Shown here: one piece after another, positions 4,076-6,416 of the stretch | Layout of the letters: each line of letters opens with the position of its first letter | How positions within the stretch are numbered: the first letter of the stretch is position 1 | Assembly (NCBI GenBank): GCA_023142905.1 | Contig: JAGLIP010000053.1 | Location: 1-6,416 of the forward strand | DNA: 6,416 bases | Direction of reading: 5' to 3' | Source of the DNA: Candidatus Aenigmatarchaeota archaeon | GTDB taxonomy: Archaea; EX4484-52; B79-G9 | Made by a program: the position numbers and the translations under genes | The notes under the pieces: generated by a model | What the model was told of the DNA's origin: nothing | The model's input: only the letters and a program-made list of their open reading frames with translations | The model's database searches: none

Positions 4076-6416
4076 CTACACAACCCGTATATCAACTATA
4101 GGTATTCCATTATTCTTGCCGTTGTTCAGTATTTTAATCTTATGAAACCCGGGGCCTATTCGTGGCGTTCCTGTAATGTCGATATCATCATATTCAAGCC
4201 CGACAGATATCCTGTATCTCTTATCAATCCCAAATCCAAAGCTTGGGTTAGGCATCTTTTCAATGGCTCCTGATTGTATGTATGGAATTCTATTTTCTAT
4301 TGAACCAACAGTTCCTTTAGAATATACAACGAATGCTTTTGCAGTCTGTCCGGCGATAAGTGTTTTTTGCCGAAGCTCCATGTAATTTGTACTCGATGAA
4401 ACTGACTCAAACACACCGCCTGCATGAACAATTCCTGCAAGTGTCCCGCCCGCAAGGTTTGTCGCTACATAGTTTGCTGCTGCATCTTCCAGGGGTGAAA
4501 AACCACTACCGACAAGCTTTACAACAACAAAACCAGCCGTAAAATTAAAGTTTCTTGTAGCGCTTGAATAGACACCGAATGTGTTGTTACACCAGTAAGT
4601 GACTGTGTGGCCGCCTTCGGAAAAACCAAAGAGATTTTTACTATAATGTGTTATCGTATCATTCGCCATTGTGATATTCGCCGCTCCGTCAAAACTGTAT
4701 CCGCACCATGAAACCCTTTGGTCTAATGATATGTTAAGCCATACATCCCCTCCATGCACTTTAGTTAACGGGCGTTGTATTGTGATTACCGGAGGGAATG
4801 CATCGACCTCAAAATATCTTGTTGTTGAGTTTTGGTTTCCTGCTGTGTCGTTCGCATACACGGTTATGTAATGTACTGCTTCAGACAAAATTGTTGTGTT
4901 TGCATCGATTTCATCTGTCCAGCCGTCATAAACAGTTGCCCCTCCGTCAATTGCGTACCACATTTCATTTGGATTTACATCTGTTTGAGTGGCATTTACC
5001 TGAGGTGTGTTATCATCAGTTGTTGCGTTTGTTGGATTATATATCGTGATTTCCGGCAGGATTGTGTCAATTGTTACAGTCCTTGTCTCTGTCTGGTTTA
5101 CATTTCCTGCCAGGTCTTGTGCGTATGCGGTGTATGTGTATGTGCCGTCTGCGAGGTTGGTGTAATTAGTTTCAAGTCGGTATAATCCTGCATTGTAGGA
5201 TGCGTTGATTTCCTCTGCTGAAAGGGTACGGCTGTGGATGCGGACTTCGTCTATTGTGCCGTTGAAAAATGTGTTTGATTCCCCGATTTTTAAATCAGAT
5301 ACATTAATTCCTATGTCTGTTGTAATTACAACATGATGCCAATCGGTGTCTATTGTTGAAGAAACAACACCATCGACATAAATATCCGGATTAATAAACT
5401 CATTTGCCATAATCGTTCCAGAAGATACTTCAATAGAGGTTTTGACGCCTGTAAGATCATCCCTAAGACAGCGAATACCAAAGCCGTGAGCTTTAGAAGC
5501 GGTGAGCATTTCGCATTCACCCCAGTATAAATGCAACCAGTATGCCGTATTGGTGCTGAACTGTCTAGTGCTCCAGAAGTAGCCGTCGTCACCCCGATAG
5601 AGCAGTTCGCCGTTGTCATAGTTAAGGAGACCAGCAGTATGGATTTTTAAGACACTGCTATAAGCATCCTGACGGTTATCCCAAGCACCATTTGCATCAG
5701 CATTAAACCACTCATCATATGTTGGTATGTGCCAGCCCGCGCCAAGCTCTATGGTGCATGGATCGTTAACGACAGTCCAGTTGCTGTCTTCACTTGAATC
5801 CGTATTCCATGCCGGTATGGGACCCACAGCATAGCCCTGCTTACGGTTAAACTGCCAATACCAGCCCGCAGAATCATTGGTGTTGTCCGATGCCGATGTT
5901 GCCTGCTGGTCAGCGCCAAGGTTTCGGGTTATCCAGCATTGATTGGTTCCTGTAAGGTTCGTGGCCGCAGTTCCATAAGTAACTGATTTTGTAACCGGAG
6001 CCACATCACCTGCAATGTGGTCAATAGCCAGATTATCACCGCAAACCCAAGAAGCAGGAGCTAATTCCATTATTTTTTCTGTGATTGTTTCCGCTTTAAT
6101 CCAAAAACTTACTGTTTTAACTCCTGTGCCAACATCCCCAATACCAACATAATCATCTAGCCCGTCAAACACCATGCCTTTGCCGAATTTTCCCGTTGTA
6201 TATTTAGAACAATTTGAACCATTGCAAGTACCATCATTCCCGTAACTGCTCCAGTCACGGAAGAATGTTTCGTTCTCGCCGGATTCTTCATTGAACCTCC
6301 ACCATCCAACCAAAGAATTATTCCAGTCGATGAATGCTGTTGTGTTGTTGGGGCTTAGGGTATCGGAGACTGTGACATTTATGTATGTGTGGTTCCTGTC
6401 CACATAATCATTGTCT
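4076..6416 (-). CDS. Large secreted/surface protein: LamG with nested FISUMP domain, Ig-like repeats (N-terminus beyond window)
   Basis: The stop is TAG at 4076-4078, and the frame is open through the right edge, giving 779 visible residues. The GTG at 6401-6403 is internal, because the reading continues upstream as DNDY in the same style. Order from the first visible codon: tail of a preceding repeat (1-28); LamG first half (about 30-120, SLVGWWRF ... GKGMVFDG ... VSFWIKAE); FISUMP insert (about 121-322); LamG second half (about 324-412, DTDWHHVV ... NGTIDEVRIHSRTLSAEEI); a short Ig-like stretch (about 415-451); two further Ig-like domains (453-537 and 540-627); and a 150-residue C-terminal module without a membrane helix or LPXTG/PGF-type signal. 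More than 20 N-x-S/T sequons suggest heavy N-glycosylation. Likely role: cell-surface recognition, perhaps of host cells or polysaccharide; the ligand is unknown. The signal peptide would lie outside the window. Confidence 0.88.
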   Translation of the reverse strand, partial: DNDYVDRNHTYINVTVSDTLSPNNTTAFIDWNNSLVGWWRFNEESGENETFFRDWSSYGNDGTCNGSNCSKYTTGKFGKGMVFDGLDDYVGIGDVGTGVKTVSFWIKAETITEKIMELAPASWVCGDNLAIDHIAGDVAPVTKSVTYGTAATNLTGTNQCWITRNLGADQQATSASDNTNDSAGWYWQFNRKQGYAVGPIPAWNTDSSEDSNWTVVNDPCTIELGAGWHIPTYDEWFNADANGAWDNRQDAYSSVLKIHTAGLLNYDNGELLYRGDDGYFWSTRQFSTNTAYWLHLYWGECEMLTASKAHGFGIRCLRDDLTGVKTSIEVSSGTIMANEFINPDIYVDGVVSSTIDTDWHHVVITTDIGINVSDLKIGESNTFFNGTIDEVRIHSRTLSAEEINASYNAGLYRLETNYTNLADGTYTYTAYAQDLAGNVNQTETRTVTIDTILPEITIYNPTNATTDDNTPQVNATQTDVNPNEMWYAIDGGATVYDGWTDEIDANTTILSEAVHYITVYANDTAGNQNSTTRYFEVDAFPPVITIQRPLTKVHGGDVWLNISLDQRVSWCGYSFDGAANITMANDTITHYSKNLFGFSEGGHTVTYWCNNTFGVYSSATRNFNFTAGFVVVKLVGSGFSPLEDAAANYVATNLAGGTLAGIVHAGGVFESVSSSTNYMELRQKTLIAGQTAKAFVVYSKGTVGSIENRIPYIQSGAIEKMPNPSFGFGIDKRYRISVGLEYDDIDITGTPRIGPGFHKIKILNNGKNNGIPIVDIRVV
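5450..6055 (-). other. FISUMP-type (Fib_succ_major) lectin-like domain inserted within LamG
   Basis: This encodes about 200 residues with the family hallmarks: NQCWITRNLGA near the start, GWYWQFNRKQGY, GWHIPTYDEWFN in the middle, and GYFWSTRQF ... GFGIRCLRDD at the end. Five Cys (in WVCGD, NQCW, NDPC, GECE and IRCLR) could form disulfides outside the cell. The reading frame and LamG strands continue on both sides. A hand count of one 100-base sample gave 48% GC inside the insert, against 43% and 36% in samples from the LamG halves, mildly suggesting a separate origin. FISUMP domains are best known from Fibrobacteres and Bacteroidota. Confidence 0.8.

Noticed and set aside
4007..4273. Plus-strand frame of 88 codons beginning inside the tRNA
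   Set aside because: It starts at the anticodon and runs antisense through the C-terminal module of the surface protein, with no ribosome site.
4832..5185. Plus-strand open frame rich in Cys and Val
   Set aside because: It is the antisense of the Ig-like domains, where TGT/GTG-rich complement gives artificial Cys content.
5350..5619. Second minus-strand frame of 89 codons overlapping the FISUMP segment
   Set aside because: It is out of frame with the strongly supported surface protein, so it is a shadow, not a sign of a frameshift.
6401..6403. GTG as the true start of the surface protein
   Set aside because: The frame continues upstream to the edge with residues typical of the same repeat (DNDY before VDRNHTY), and there is no signal peptide after it.

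Overview
The window most likely comes from a small-genome archaeon of the DPANN type, for example the Woesearchaeota/Aenigmarchaeota side. Several signals point this way. The tRNA-Gln gene has an A1-U72 pair and no encoded CCA. TATA-like boxes sit about 26 bases before inferred transcript starts. Leaders are very short, with AGGTGG/GTGAT-type ribosome sites, and a lone T-run follows the tRNA. A CDP-alcohol phosphatidyltransferase like archaetidylinositol-phosphate synthases is present, as is a long Asn-glycosylation-rich LamG/Ig-like surface protein of a style common in DPANN genomes. The lineage is inferred from these features; no marker gene in the window settles it.

Layout. Positions 1-1291 (minus strand) hold the first 430 residues of a threonyl-tRNA synthetase of bacterial type, cut by the window edge. 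A 160-200 bp divergent intergenic region (about 1292-1463) carries candidate promoters for both sides and two perfect palindromic cores, one of them inside a 28-bp imperfect inverted repeat. On the plus strand, 1464-3933 is a tightly packed three-gene operon: a membrane CDP-alcohol phosphatidyltransferase, a HAD-family phosphatase and a SAMHD1/COG1078-like HD phosphohydrolase. Each gene boundary overlaps or nearly overlaps. A tRNA-Gln(UUG) follows at 3974-4045 with its own TATA-like box and a T7 terminator. Converging on it from the right (4076-6416, minus strand) is the C-terminal 779 residues of a large extracellular protein that runs off the window.

How the parts fit. The synthetase and the tRNA are translation genes. 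In the operon, the phosphatidyltransferase would make a phospholipid headgroup from a CDP-activated lipid. The HAD protein could dephosphorylate a product or precursor, and the HD protein has every catalytic position of a dNTP triphosphohydrolase. Coupling of the three is visible in the sequence, but a shared pathway is inferred.

The most unusual object is the surface protein. A FISUMP-type (C-type-lectin-like) domain of about 200 residues is inserted in frame inside a LamG domain, between two beta-strands, and both LamG halves remain recognisable. The end of that insert has the mosaic of fixed and NNY-coded residues seen in hypervariable lectin-type domains. That makes it worth testing as a diversified binding module, although no reverse transcriptase or template repeat lies within this window.
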